In this document: in pieces, positions 17,367 to 26,053 of the stretch
Numbering within the stretch: the first letter of the stretch is position 1
How the letters are laid out: every line of letters begins with the position of its first letter
Assembly: GCA_934272745.1 (NCBI GenBank)
Contig: CAKQSI010000009.1
Location: 1 to 64,000, forward strand
From: an uncultured Clostridia bacterium
GTDB taxonomy: Bacteria > Bacillota > Clostridia > Christensenellales > Borkfalkiaceae
Direction of reading: 5' to 3'
DNA length: 64,000 nucleotides
Translations under genes and position numbers: made by a program
Notes under the pieces: generated by a model
Database searches by the model: none
What the model was told of the DNA's origin: nothing
The model's input: the letters and a program-made list of their open reading frames with translations, nothing else

Positions 17367-20300
17367 TTAAGAGCGCTTTTTACGAAGCACGAACATCGCT
17401 GCGGCAATTGCAAACAGTCCGAGAATGATCATTCCCGAAGCGCCGCCGTTGTTTCCGTTTATGGGCGCGACGGTTCCGCAGGAATTCCCGCAGGAACTGC
17501 CGTTATCGCCGCTTTCGGAAGGCGCGGTCGAGGGGGCCGCGGACGGTGTTTCCGAAGGAGTTTCGGAAGGTGTTTCCGAAGGAGTTTCCGAAGGAGTTTC
17601 GGACGGTGTTTCCGAAGGAGTTTCGGAAGGTGTTTCGGAGGGCTTTTCCGAAGGTTCGGTCGAGGGTTCGACGGAAGGTTTGGTCGAAGGCTCTACGGAC
17701 GGTTCGACGGAAGGAGCCGCTTCTTTCGCGAAGGTCGCGGTCAGCGTTTTCGATTCCGTCAGGGTCAGGTTACGGGTCGCGTTGGTGTCGCCGTCCGACC
17801 AGGAAACGAACTTGTAACCTGCGTTTGCCGTTGCGGTAACGGTGACTTCCGCGCCGTAAGCGACGTTCTGCGCGCTTGCGCTGACGGTGCCGCCCTCTCC
17901 CGCAGTCAGGATCAGTACGTCGCCGGTCGCTGCCGCGTCGTCGGTGACGACGAAGGAGATCGGTTCGAAGATAGCGGTGTAAACTTTGGAAGTCGTGATG
18001 TTTTCAACGATCAGGTTGGGCGTGGTTACTCTGGTGTTCGTCCAGCGAACGAAGCGATATCCCGCCTTGGGAACGGCAACGACTTCGGTCGTATTTTCGC
18101 CATAAATAACGGTCTGCTGTGTTTCGCCGGTGATTTCACCCATGGTGGAATCGGCTTCGAACTTCACGGTATAGGTCAGTTTTGCAAGCGTGATGGTCAG
18201 CGTGCAATCGTTGCCCGGCATTTTGAACCGAATGAACGCTGCGTTTTCGACGGAGGAAAGTTTGCCGCCTTCCAGCGTGGAAGTGACGCCGACGCCTCTT
18301 TGCAGCATGATCGAAATCTGTACTTCGGTGGAAACAACCAATTTGTTTTCTCCGACCTGCAAGTCGCCGAATTCAAACTTCGACGCAAGTTCTTCGCCGA
18401 CGATGACGATGGTCAGCGTGCTGACGACGTATTCCGAATCGCAAACGACGACCTGCGCGGAATTCTTGATGGAAGGATTGTCGATTGCGAAATAGTAATA
18501 TTTGATTTCGCCCGCTTCGAGATAAGCGACTTTTGCGTAAACATGTTCCTTTCCGCCGATGGTGAAGTGTACTTCTTCGTCCATCGCAAAGGTAACGTCT
18601 GCGGTAGTCTGACGGGTATTGGTCGGCTTTTTCGTCGAAGAAATGGGAGCCGATTCGGTGTCTTCGTACAGTTTGGTGTACTGATAGGTCGTTCTGATAA
18701 ACTTTTCTTTGGTCAGTTCGACGTCGGATTCTTTCAGATAAACGGTTTCGATTCCGTCCGCGGTCAGATAGTGACCGACAAGATAAGTAACTTCGTCTTT
18801 CACAAAGGTCGCGTCGATTAAGACCTTATATCCCGCGGGAAGCGCGACCGCGGTATAAGCGCCCTCGGCGTCCTTCCGGTTGGAAGTCGGCTCCGCGTTT
18901 TCTTTGATCACGCCGACAACCGACGGGAAAGATTTCGCGGCACTCGAAACGTAGTTAAAGTAATGGACATCCATCATCTGTTCGGTAACCTGTCCGTCTT
19001 CTCCCTTAAAGAGAGCGTACATCGTGGTTTTGTGGAAGCCGTAAGAAAGATCGAACACCGCGGGGTTCCAGTTATAGTTGTATCCGCAGTACGCTCCGGT
19101 AGGAGTTTCCGCATATTCGGGATAAGCAGAAATAACGTCCTGACGGAATTCGCCGAATGCGTTTTTGTAGTCGTCGGAATCGGTCGTCACTGTAACCGCC
19201 CAGTCGGGATTATCGTCGTAGATCAACTTCATTCCGTAGACTTTCCGGGAGGAAATAATCCAGCCGCGGCCGTTGGTACCGTCGTTTACGATCAACCCGT
19301 CTTTATAGGTATTGTATTGGAATTTCAGGTCGAAATTCGCCGTCAGCGCGATATCTTCTTCCCCGACGGTGATTTCGCGGGGGGATTCGGTAGCGCCGTC
19401 GCTCCAACCGGTCAGTTCGTAGTTTTTATTTGCGGTCGCTTTTACGGTCAGACTGACGCCGGCGGGATATTTATCGGAAGCGATACCCGAAACGCTGCCG
19501 CCCTTGCCTGCCGAAACTGCGACGGTTTTCAGGGCAAGCGCGGTGTCCGCTAAGGTATAAGAGGCTTTTTTGTTGGAAAGTTTGACCGAAGGCGTATAAA
19601 CGTCTTTCAGCGTTCCGTTCGCAGCCACCATCTTTACAATCGCGTAATTGATGGTATCCCCTGCCTGAACGCCCTTGCTGCCGTTGCTGTCCGCGGCGGT
19701 CGTGGAATAACTTCCGGAAACCGGAAGGGTAAACTTCGTGATGTCTTTTGCGACGGAGAACGCAACCGTGGGTTTTGCCGCCCCTTCCAGCGCGTTATCT
19801 TCGTTGAAATAGAAGTCGTTGACGATGTTTTTCAGCGTTAAGATCTGCATTTCGGGCGCGAAGTCGAAACTTCCGTCCGGCAGATAAACGGTAGCGGGAC
19901 CGTCTTCGGAAAGATAATGTCCGACGTAGGTCAAGTCGCCGTTCATGCGGTAGCCGTCGATTACGACGGGGAATGCAGCCTGGATTCCCAGCGCGACGTA
20001 ATTGCCTTTGGCGTCTTTCATGTTGGAATAAACGGTCGCGCTCGCTTTGGTCGTCGCGGCGATGGGCGAAAGCGCGGTAACCGTTTCGTCTATAGCGGAA
20101 GCAAGCAGCGTGCAGGCGTCGAATCTCTGCGAAGTGCCGTCTTCAAATGCGGCAATCAGTTCCACTTTGTGGTAGCCGGGGGTAAGATTCAGCGCGGCGA
20201 CGTCTACGGTCGCATTGAAGCCGACCGCGGTGCCGTTGGGACCGTCCGCAAAATCGGGCACGGTCGCGATGGCGTCCGCTCTGTCTTCGCCGTACTCGGT

Positions 20301-20972
20301 ATCGATGCGATGCGTGCCGTCGATCATCAGATACACGCCGGTGATTTTATCTTTGGAAACCACCCAACTGCGGATAGTGCCGAGGACGGTTTCGGGCGAA
20401 CCCATTTTGCTTTTCCAGTTCTGGTTTGCAAATTCGTGATTTGCCGCGGGAACGGTGGGCGTTTCCGTGGGTTCGGTCGAGGGAGCGGATTCTTCGTTCC
20501 AGATACCGTAAATTTCGGACGGTGCGTTGCCGAATTTATTGCAGAATGCGGCGCGGAGATATTTTGCGCCTTCCGGTACGTCGATCGTGCCGTTCACACC
20601 GGCGCCTGCCGACACTTCCGTCAAGAAACCGGTCCGGGAAATGATCAGATTTTTATCCGCGTCCAAAAATACCAGTCCGGCGCTTGCTTTGCCGTCCTCG
20701 GTACGGAACGCGGGCGCGGCGTATTCCAGTCTGACGTATTTGGCGTCCAGTTCGATCTCCTCCGCCATATACCAGCCGGGCTCGGAAACCGTTTCGCCGG
20801 TCAGCATGCCGGTTTCGGTATTGACCAGATACGAAACGATAGTGCAGGTATCGTATCCGATCGTCAGCAATTCTCTTTTCTCTACCGTTTCCGCTTTTGC
20901 GGCTTTAGCGGGCATAACCGCTATCGCTAGACAAGCGAAACACAAGGAGAAAAATAACAACAGTTTTTTCAT
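17367..20972 (-). CDS. Large secreted, C-terminally anchored surface protein with InlB-type repeats
   Basis: A 1,201-residue exported protein. Residues 1-25 are a signal peptide (KK, hydrophobic core, AKA cleavage site). Two related modules of about 300 residues cover ~140-440 and ~550-850; matching pieces include GYHKVELIAAFEDG against GFHKTTMYALFKGEDG. Three InlB/bacterial-repeat-like beta modules with the GYKFVSWSDG signature lie near 476-544, 929-1004 and 1021-1084. A Ser/Glu/Pro linker with SETP repeats follows, then CGNSCGTVAPINGN, one hydrophobic helix and RKKRS at the end. There is no LPXTG motif. The tail closely matches that of the esterase at 45444-48560. AAGGAGG precedes the ATG. 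No enzymatic domain is recognised; adhesion or glycan binding is an inference. Confidence 0.85.
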   Translation of the reverse strand: MKKLLLFFSLCFACLAIAVMPAKAAKAETVEKRELLTIGYDTCTIVSYLVNTETGMLTGETVSEPGWYMAEEIELDAKYVRLEYAAPAFRTEDGKASAGLVFLDADKNLIISRTGFLTEVSAGAGVNGTIDVPEGAKYLRAAFCNKFGNAPSEIYGIWNEESAPSTEPTETPTVPAANHEFANQNWKSKMGSPETVLGTIRSWVVSKDKITGVYLMIDGTHRIDTEYGEDRADAIATVPDFADGPNGTAVGFNATVDVAALNLTPGYHKVELIAAFEDGTSQRFDACTLLASAIDETVTALSPIAATTKASATVYSNMKDAKGNYVALGIQAAFPVVIDGYRMNGDLTYVGHYLSEDGPATVYLPDGSFDFAPEMQILTLKNIVNDFYFNEDNALEGAAKPTVAFSVAKDITKFTLPVSGSYSTTAADSNGSKGVQAGDTINYAIVKMVAANGTLKDVYTPSVKLSNKKASYTLADTALALKTVAVSAGKGGSVSGIASDKYPAGVSLTVKATANKNYELTGWSDGATESPREITVGEEDIALTANFDLKFQYNTYKDGLIVNDGTNGRGWIISSRKVYGMKLIYDDNPDWAVTVTTDSDDYKNAFGEFRQDVISAYPEYAETPTGAYCGYNYNWNPAVFDLSYGFHKTTMYALFKGEDGQVTEQMMDVHYFNYVSSAAKSFPSVVGVIKENAEPTSNRKDAEGAYTAVALPAGYKVLIDATFVKDEVTYLVGHYLTADGIETVYLKESDVELTKEKFIRTTYQYTKLYEDTESAPISSTKKPTNTRQTTADVTFAMDEEVHFTIGGKEHVYAKVAYLEAGEIKYYYFAIDNPSIKNSAQVVVCDSEYVVSTLTIVIVGEELASKFEFGDLQVGENKLVVSTEVQISIMLQRGVGVTSTLEGGKLSSVENAAFIRFKMPGNDCTLTITLAKLTYTVKFEADSTMGEITGETQQTVIYGENTTEVVAVPKAGYRFVRWTNTRVTTPNLIVENITTSKVYTAIFEPISFVVTDDAAATGDVLILTAGEGGTVSASAQNVAYGAEVTVTATANAGYKFVSWSDGDTNATRNLTLTESKTLTATFAKEAAPSVEPSVEPSTKPSVEPSTEPSEKPSETPSETPSETPSETPSETPSETPSETPSETPSAAPSTAPSESGDNGSSCGNSCGTVAPINGNNGGASGMIILGLFAIAAAMFVLRKKRS
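17546..17650. repeat. 12-bp coding microsatellite (SETP units)
   Basis: GAAGGAGTTTCG/GAAGGTGTTTCC-type 12-base units encode repeated Ser-Glu-Thr-Pro in the wall-spanning linker of the surface protein. The unit is a multiple of three, so copy-number change would alter linker length without a frameshift. Confidence 0.8.
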
Positions 20973-21180
20973 CTTTGCCTCCTTATTCTTTCAGGCTGAA
21001 TTTATTCTTACCGCTGATAGCGGCAGGATCCGTTTATCGATTTCCGCCATGCCGGACAACTTTTCCCGTTATCAGGCTGTTCCGGCAATATTCTTACTTT
21101 TGTGGCAATAATTTACACGTTCCGGGAAAGTCGGCATTTTTGATGTTTTTTCCGGACATATTTTTATAAGAATCAATCTT

Positions 21181-21209
21181 ATTTTAGCAACGCGGTTTTA
21201 ATAACGCAA
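21181..21209 (-). promoter_or_regulatory. Probable promoter of the surface protein gene
   Basis: Minus strand: TTGCGT, 17-base spacer, TAAAAT, giving a leader of about 200 nt. An overlapping alternative (TTGCTA, 16 bases, TATAAA) lies just downstream. Confidence 0.45.
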
Positions 21210-21419
21210 TCAAATTCGTAAGATGATTTTTTGAATATGTATGTTTTTTAGTTTTATGAAACAGAATTTTTAAACTTTTTTTAATTTTTTCGGATTGCCT
21301 TTAAGTAAAACGATATATTGTCAACTTCACCAATCGGCGTTTTTTCATATTTTTCGTGCCGAATCAAAACATACATTTTCGATTGTTTCAGCACCTTTTT
21401 CTTCCTTTTTCTAAAAATC

Positions 21420-21493
21420 GGTCGCGCTTTAGTGCGATTGCGCAGCCTGCACCAAATCCGGTCGCGCTTTAGTGCGATTGCGCAGCCTGCACC
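21420..21493. repeat. 34-bp direct repeat, two copies
   Basis: A 34-base unit beginning GTCGCGCTTTAGTGCGATTG and ending in GCAGCCTGCACC occurs at 21420-21453 and 21460-21493. Each contains GCGC and TGCG inverted words and could form a hairpin. Confidence 0.85.
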
Positions 21494-21528
21494 TTTGCTA
21501 TGATATCATAAGGTTCGGGATATAAAAT

Positions 21529-21558
21529 TTCCGCCCGCGGCGAACGCCGCGGGCGGAA
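21529..21558. terminator. Strong GC hairpin, possible bidirectional terminator
   Basis: TTCCGCCCGCGGCG and CGCCGCGGGCGGAA arms pair perfectly around an AA loop. T-runs are weak on both sides, and it is 240 bases past the ssrA 3' end, so its partner gene is unclear. Confidence 0.5.
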
Positions 21559-21801
21559 CCTCTTTAAGAATTACGCGCACCTATTTAATATCCCTATTTC
21601 GCAAAATATTTCGCATAATGCGGAACCCTTTCCGCAAAATATATTTCGCTAAATATTAAGAATTTTCCAACCATATAATCATACGCCTTAAAGCTGCTGC
21701 GGTTCGGCTTCGGACGCGGCGTTCTTCTCCGCGGCAGCCTCTTTCCCCTCGGCAGCCGCCGCATGCGGTAAGGGCGGAAGATGCGCCCTTATGAAACGTT
21801 T

Positions 21802-22151
21802 TGGTGGATCAGCCGGGACTTGCACCCGGGTCTTACGGACCGCACCGTTGCTTTCTACATACTTAGTTTACCTTTTATCCCTTGCAAAAGCCTTCGATAA
21901 ACGGAATACTTTTACCGTGGGAAGCGTAAGTGCCGCAAATTGCCCCGTTTCCAAAAGCAAAAAGCCGTTCCCCGCCGTTTTTTTGATGCCCGACACCGGA
22001 TCTGCGGGTAACCCGGGCGAACAACGCAGTTACGCTGCGTAAGCTAATTCGTTAGAATTCGCGTTTAAATTTTTTGCCCTCTTTTAACGAAGCGGGGGCG
22101 CTTCGGTATGCTTACAAAGGCTAAGTTCGCAATCGAATCTGCAACTGACCC
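21802..22151 (-). ncRNA. ssrA: tmRNA (SsrA), with tag ANSNELAYAA
   Basis: About 350 nt. The 5' end GGGTCAG pairs with CTGATCC just before ACCA at the 3' end, forming a 7-bp acceptor stem with one G-T pair. GCAGATTCGATTGCGAAC near the 5' end matches the conserved tmRNA GGATTCGAC region. The tag frame (22030-22062) reads GCG AAT TCT AAC GAA TTA GCT TAC GCA GCG TAA, that is A-N-S-N-E-L-A-Y-A-A. The T-arm is CCGGG-TGCAAGT-CCCGG, with G in place of the usual second T. It rescues stalled ribosomes together with SmpB, encoded 3.3 kb upstream. No separate promoter is obvious. Confidence 0.93.
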
Positions 22152-22244
22152 ATGTGGTTCGCATAAAAATGCGAAAGGTTCGGCATTCCCTTCCGGCTCA
22201 GCCGAAAGAAACGCCGCAGCGTGGCGGGCTTTCCCTATCCCTTG

Positions 22245-25200
22245 CTAAGAAACCAGAAATACCGCAGCAGGCAGCAAATACACCAGCAAAACGACGAGAA
22301 CAGCCGCCGCCGAAACCAGCACGAAGCAAAGCCCGTCCAGTTTTTGATATATTGCCGCACAGCGGGAAATCCGCCTTCTTCTCCTGCTATTATACGCCGA
22401 ATTTTTGGAAATTGCAAGGAAAATGACCAAACTCATTGCGGTGAGGAAGAAAATCGCCCCGCCGGTTTTCCAGCCCGGCGGCGTAAAGGTCAGGCGGACG
22501 GCGTTTTTCCCCGCCGAAACGGGGATCGCCATAAAGCCGTCTAACGTAGAAAACACTTCCGCCCGCTTGCCGTTGACCGTTGCCGAAAAGCCCTTGAGAT
22601 AGGGCGCGGAAACAAACAGATATCCGTCTTTTCCCGAAGTAAAAGTACCGGAAAATCCGTTTTTCTGCTTTTTGAGCCGGGCAAATTCGCCGTCCGCTTC
22701 CGCGGCGGTCAAAGCAGCTTCCCGCACGCCGAACACCGAAAGCGACGAGGCGTAGAAACTGCGGTTTAAGAAAAGTTCGACGGTGACCGTCGTGCGCTCG
22801 TATTCGCCGATGAGTAAAAAGCCGTTATCCGGACTCGTGGGGTAATTCACGCGCTGCCGGTTACCGTTAACGTAAACGTTGACCGCTCCGAAAACGCGCT
22901 GCCCCGTCCCGACCGAAAAGGAGGCTCCGTCAAACAAATCGAGGTACAGGGTCTGCCGCTCGGTCACGTTGCAGGTGAAACGGATCGTCGGTTCCTGTCC
23001 CGTCACGCGGTAATAGGAAACGCCCTCCCGGTCCCCTTCTCTTTTGCTGACGTCAGAAAACTCCGCGTCGTATTTTCGGGTCAATTCGCCGGACGAGGGG
23101 AACAGCGTGCGGTAAACGGTTTCCTGCCATTCCACCCGATCGTACCGAAAAACGGAGGACGTATAGCGTAAATCGGTACTTGTGACGATGCCGCAAGGGA
23201 GGAAACGGGCGTTTTCTTCCAGCCGATAGCGGGTGCCGTTATACGCCGCGCCCTCTTTATTGCCGTAGCGCTCGGTATAGCGCACGTTAAACAGCATATC
23301 GGTAAACACGGTGCCGTTGTGGGAGCCGATCTCCATCCAGTTGGATTCGTACCCCGCAATTTTGGCAAGGCGCATCGCGCCGGCATCGGTCAACGAAGTA
23401 TAGTGCGACAGCGTGGCAAACCCCGTCGCTCCCGTGTAGTTGACGTAATGATTTTTTGCGGAGGCTTTGACACGGAAAAACTCTTCCCCGTTTGCAAATT
23501 CCGCATTTTCCGCCGCGGCGGAAAGGGACAGCGCGTCCCGATAAAATCCCGTTTCCTTAGCGGGAGAAACCATATATACGCGTGCGGAAAAGCAGATTTC
23601 GGTCACCGCAAGAAGCGCGAGAACGGCACAAACCGCGGCGCGTTTTAAAAGTCCCGCCCGGTAGATGAGGCAAAGCGCCGCCCCGAACGCCATAATAGGC
23701 AGATAATATTTCCAAAGCGCCGCAAGGGAAGCGGCGCTGCCGTAAAACGACCTGCCGTAGGTGGAAAGCACTTCGGCATTTTCCGCCTGATATTTTTGGG
23801 AATACAGCAATATCCCTTGCGCTACGCAAAGACAAACGGCGGCAACCGCGGCAAAAACGATTTGCCGGAGCAATTTTTGATTTGGGCGTGGCATATTGAG
23901 GCGATGCGAGGTTTCCGTTTCGTTTCCGCGTTTACTTTTGGGCGCGCGGGCGGCGGCTTCGTCGCTGCGTTTGTCCCCAAAGTTCCAAGTCGTGTTCCCG
24001 TTTTTGCGGGACGTATCCCCGTTTTCGGATACAAACGCTTGTTTTGCGGGAAAAGGCGCGCTGTTTTTCAAAGCGGACGCCCGGTTTTCCGCCGACGCCG
24101 CGAACAGTCCAGACAGAAGGTCTTTCTCCTGCTCTTCCCCGCAAAGCGCGGTCAAAAAGCCGGAATCCCGATCCGAAAGTCCGCGCGCCGCCATCAGAAT
24201 CATCAAAAAATTCGTGATAAACCCGTAGCGCGCGGGGAACGCCATGTACGAGCCGGTGTTCCACAAAAGGTTGACCGGTTCAAAGAAAAAGGGCACCGTA
24301 AGAAGCAACAGCAAGGCGGCGTATTTCACGTCTTCCCGCACAGGGCGCCGGGAAAAGAAGAACGGAAACAAAAACAGTTCGCCGAGAAGCACCGGCAAAA
24401 CGGTGGAAAGCGAAGTTTCGGCGCCCGCGTTTTTCAGGCTGCCGAGGACGTTCAGTCCCGTCCGCGCCGACGAAAACACAGCCGAAAGGAGCGGCAGATA
24501 GCAGATGGCGGAAAGCCCCGCCGCAATCAGGGACGAAAGGACAAACTTGCGCGCGATTTCCCCGGATAATGGCGCAAAAAACGGCGCGACTCGCCCCTGT
24601 TTTTTCTCTTCCGAGCGGCGAAAATACAGCGTCAGACCCATATACAGCAGTAAAAACAGCACGAACATGTACGAAACGTACAGGCAAATGAGGACGGAAG
24701 CGGTCAGCGCCGCCGTGTACAGTGCGGGTTTCCCCTTTTTGACGAGGCGTTCCGCGCCCCAGAAAAGCAGCGGAAACAGATACACCGCGTCCAGCCATAA
24801 AACGATCTGATAGTACAAAAAGCAATAGCCGCAGGCGCCGTAAAAAACCGACAGGATCACCGCAAATCCCACGGAAAGATCGGACTGCGTGTGCCGAAGG
24901 CAAAGATACGCCGTAAATGCGGCGGCGGTAAGTTTTAATAGCACGAGGACGTTGACGAAAGACATCATATCCTCTTTTTTAACAAAGACGACGAGAAGAT
25001 GAAAGGGACTGGATAGGTAATAGAAAAACAGCCCGGCAAAGTTCATGCCGCCGGCGTTGTTGTGCGAATAGAAAAAGCCGCTTTTACCGGTCAGAACGTC
25101 TTTCAGATCGCAAAGCAGCGGCACGATCTGGCTGTCCATATCGCCCCAGGAAATTGTTTTATCGCCAAAGGGATACAAGCCGCTCCTGCGGAAAACATAC

Positions 25201-25328
25201 AGCAGCACGGCAAGCAGAATTGCCGGCGCCGCGAGTGCGGGAAGCACTTTAAAAAGCGTGCGTTTTACTCTTGCTCCGCTTTGATTTTTGCGTATTTCCC
25301 TACCCGTACTTTTTCTTTGGCTGGTCAT
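22245..25328 (-). CDS. YfhO-family polytopic membrane protein
   Basis: A 1,027-residue membrane protein. After a basic N-terminus, about a dozen hydrophobic helices follow from residue 25, with the family pattern ISWGDMDSQIVPLLCDLKDV near 58-77 and a short YSHNNAGGMNF loop near 87-97. A large outer beta-rich region fills ~610-930, and one helix lies near the C-terminus. In Bacillus, YfhO is a GT-C-like protein linked to lipoteichoic acid glycosylation, so a glycosyl-transfer role at the outer membrane face is likely by homology. A hydrophilic insert of about 50 residues near 430-485 is unusual. The gene sits between smpB and ssrA, which are usually adjacent. Confidence 0.85.
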   Translation of the reverse strand: MTSQRKSTGREIRKNQSGARVKRTLFKVLPALAAPAILLAVLLYVFRRSGLYPFGDKTISWGDMDSQIVPLLCDLKDVLTGKSGFFYSHNNAGGMNFAGLFFYYLSSPFHLLVVFVKKEDMMSFVNVLVLLKLTAAAFTAYLCLRHTQSDLSVGFAVILSVFYGACGYCFLYYQIVLWLDAVYLFPLLFWGAERLVKKGKPALYTAALTASVLICLYVSYMFVLFLLLYMGLTLYFRRSEEKKQGRVAPFFAPLSGEIARKFVLSSLIAAGLSAICYLPLLSAVFSSARTGLNVLGSLKNAGAETSLSTVLPVLLGELFLFPFFFSRRPVREDVKYAALLLLLTVPFFFEPVNLLWNTGSYMAFPARYGFITNFLMILMAARGLSDRDSGFLTALCGEEQEKDLLSGLFAASAENRASALKNSAPFPAKQAFVSENGDTSRKNGNTTWNFGDKRSDEAAARAPKSKRGNETETSHRLNMPRPNQKLLRQIVFAAVAAVCLCVAQGILLYSQKYQAENAEVLSTYGRSFYGSAASLAALWKYYLPIMAFGAALCLIYRAGLLKRAAVCAVLALLAVTEICFSARVYMVSPAKETGFYRDALSLSAAAENAEFANGEEFFRVKASAKNHYVNYTGATGFATLSHYTSLTDAGAMRLAKIAGYESNWMEIGSHNGTVFTDMLFNVRYTERYGNKEGAAYNGTRYRLEENARFLPCGIVTSTDLRYTSSVFRYDRVEWQETVYRTLFPSSGELTRKYDAEFSDVSKREGDREGVSYYRVTGQEPTIRFTCNVTERQTLYLDLFDGASFSVGTGQRVFGAVNVYVNGNRQRVNYPTSPDNGFLLIGEYERTTVTVELFLNRSFYASSLSVFGVREAALTAAEADGEFARLKKQKNGFSGTFTSGKDGYLFVSAPYLKGFSATVNGKRAEVFSTLDGFMAIPVSAGKNAVRLTFTPPGWKTGGAIFFLTAMSLVIFLAISKNSAYNSRRRRRISRCAAIYQKLDGLCFVLVSAAAVLVVLLVYLLPAAVFLVS

Positions 25329-25429
25329 CTCTTTTCCCCTTTTTCGGACGGTTTCTTAAGGTCGCGACTTTTCAAAATTCGTCAAAATTGCGCCTTTTGT
25401 CTGCCCTTTTCCGCAAGACTTCGATCGTC

Positions 25430-25885
25430 TTATCTGGAATATTCCTTCATCTGACGGCTTAAATCACGATCGAGATCGCGCTTTTTGATAGTATCTTTTT
25501 TATCGACCGTCTGTTTTCCGCGGCAAAGCGCGACTTCGATCTTCACCAGCGCATCCTTAAAATACAGCCGAAGCGGCACCAGCGTATACCCCTTTTCATT
25601 GACCTTGCCCACGATTTTGTGGATTTCTGCCTTGTGCAGCAGCAGTTTGCGGTCGCGCTTGGCGTCCGTCGAATTATAGGCGCCGGACTTGTCGTACACC
25701 GCGATGTGGGCGTTTTTCAACGTCACCTGCCCGTCGCGGATAAAGCAGAACGAGTCCTTTAAGTTGGCGTTGCCCATGCGGAGCGATTTGACTTCCGCCC
25801 CCTCTAAAACCAAGCCTGCTTCGTACTTATCCTCGATAAAATAATCGAACCGCGCCTTTTGATTGACCGTAATGTTTTTTTCCAT
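25430..25885 (-). CDS. smpB: SsrA-binding protein SmpB
   Basis: A 151-residue RNA-binding protein that delivers tmRNA to stalled ribosomes. It shows the family pattern NQKARFDYFIEDKYEAGLVL near the start, GAEVKSLR, NLKDSF, LLLHKAEI and a basic C-terminal tail (KKRDLDRDLSRQMKEYSR) that enters the mRNA channel. The ATG at 25885 is chosen over the upstream one at 25957 because AGAGGA lies seven bases before it and SmpB begins at this point. It lies in the rnr-smpB order typical of Firmicutes. Confidence 0.97.
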   Translation of the reverse strand: MEKNITVNQKARFDYFIEDKYEAGLVLEGAEVKSLRMGNANLKDSFCFIRDGQVTLKNAHIAVYDKSGAYNSTDAKRDRKLLLHKAEIHKIVGKVNEKGYTLVPLRLYFKDALVKIEVALCRGKQTVDKKDTIKKRDLDRDLSRQMKEYSR

Positions 25886-25960
25886 AACTTTTTCCTCTTT
25901 TATCGGAGGCGATTTTGCACTTTGCAGCGGAAAACCTTGCCCGGTATTCCACGACAAAAA

Positions 25961-26053
25961 TTACCCCTGCCGACGCTTTGCGGCGAAGAATTTTATCGGG
26001 CGTTCCCTTGCTTAAAGTTACCCCTGCCGCTCAGGCAAAATCACCCCTGCCGC
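25961..26053. repeat. Three copies of the rnr gene-end word
   Basis: On the minus strand the last codons and stop of rnr read CGGCAGGGGTGA. The same word with TAA recurs at 26018-26030 and 25961-25973, in the spacer before smpB. Confidence 0.75.

Larger units (their letters stand above)
20973..21801. other. Long spacer upstream of the surface protein gene and downstream of ssrA
   Basis: About 830 bases. It contains a promoter for the surface protein gene (21181-21209), an AT-rich stretch, a 34-base direct repeat (21420-21453 and 21460-21493), and a 12-bp-stem hairpin at 21529-21558. An Ala/Glu-rich minus-strand frame near 21687-21790 ends in TAA but has no start outside the tmRNA, so I do not call it a gene. 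Confidence 0.5.

Noticed and set aside
17367..17500. LPXTG-type sortase signal at the end of the surface proteins
   Set aside because: Neither this protein nor the one at 45444-48560 contains LPXTG or a close variant before the hydrophobic helix.
17425..17817. Plus-strand frame with VSEGVSEG repeats
   Set aside because: It is antisense to the SETP linker of the surface protein; the repeat alone keeps the frame open.
21687..21801. Ala/Glu-rich minus-strand frame ending in TAA next to ssrA
   Set aside because: In frame, the only start would be inside the tmRNA 3' end. It may be a gene remnant, but nothing supports expression.
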